From: Chloroflexi bacterium RBG_16_70_13
Lineage (GTDB): Bacteria > Chloroflexota > Limnocylindria > Limnocylindrales > CSP1-4
NCBI GenBank assembly: GCA_001795245.1
Contig: MGOD01000138.1
Span: forward strand, 6,961-12,776
Length of the DNA: 5,816 bases
Reading direction: 5' to 3'
Both the position numbers and the translations under genes were made by a program. The notes beneath the pieces are model-generated. The model was given only the letters and a program-made list of their open reading frames with translations. It did not search any database and had not been told where the DNA came from. Shown here piece by piece: positions 5,803 to 5,816 of the stretch (position 1 is the first letter of the stretch; each line of letters opens with the position of its first letter).

Positions 5803-5816
5803 GAGCCGCGGGTGCT
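5801..5816 (+). CDS. Probable start of the next operon gene (truncated by the window)
   Basis: AGGAG at 5801-5805 overlaps the uppS stop codon and lies six bases before a GTG at 5812, an arrangement that matches the tight coupling of the preceding genes. The coding part would begin at 5812 and only its first codon and two further bases are present. In many bacteria with frr-uppS the next gene is cdsA (phosphatidate cytidylyltransferase), but nothing in these five bases can confirm that. Confidence 0.45.

Overview
The window is a dense, single-strand, very GC-rich block of core translation genes. In order it holds rplS (L19), rnhB (RNase HII), a YraN/UPF0102 nuclease-like gene, rpsB (S2), tsf (EF-Ts), pyrH (UMP kinase), frr (ribosome recycling factor) and uppS (cis-prenyl/undecaprenyl diphosphate synthase). 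A likely start of one more gene lies in the last five bases. All eight complete genes read on the + strand. No mobile element, CRISPR array, tRNA or rRNA was seen, and no gap between genes is longer than 228 bases.

Organism: the short 199-residue EF-Ts (the single-core form, unlike the roughly 270-280 residue form of Actinobacteria and Proteobacteria), uppS directly after frr, frequent GTG starts and high GC together suggest a GC-rich member of Chloroflexota, possibly one known mainly from metagenomes. This is an inference from gene form and order. No phylogeny was run and an actinobacterium-like alternative is not excluded.

Layout: rplS (36-386) ends in a strong 11-bp terminator hairpin. 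A new transcription unit appears to start at once, with a TAGGCT -10 box placed so that rnhB (545-1312) would be transcribed without a leader. After rnhB comes a cluster of three hairpins and then a small A/T-rich spot that may be a weak promoter for the yraN-like gene (1446-1838). The 228-base gap before rpsB has an extended -10 (TGC-TACACT) and a leader of about 175 nt with at least four hairpins and a possible alternative pairing, then a full AGGAGG ribosome binding site. This looks like a ribosomal protein leader. rpsB (2067-3020) and tsf (3094-3693) are separated by 73 bases with two hairpins. From tsf on, the genes are fused end to end by stop/start overlaps (GTGA, ATGA, TAGTG), so tsf-pyrH-frr-uppS and probably the next gene form one translationally coupled operon.

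Function: S2, L19 and EF-Ts build or drive the ribosome, RRF recycles it, PyrH makes UDP for nucleic acid and cell-envelope precursors, and UppS makes the polyprenyl carrier lipid. RNase HII and the YraN-like protein belong to DNA maintenance. The most unusual points are in RNase HII, which has lost the family's GRG substrate-recognition motif (here GVA) while keeping all four catalytic carboxylates, and which carries a C-terminal tail with a sequence resembling the bacterial sliding-clamp binding motif (QLGLDLF). The structured rpsB leader is the best regulatory candidate. I found no wholly new multi-gene system here.
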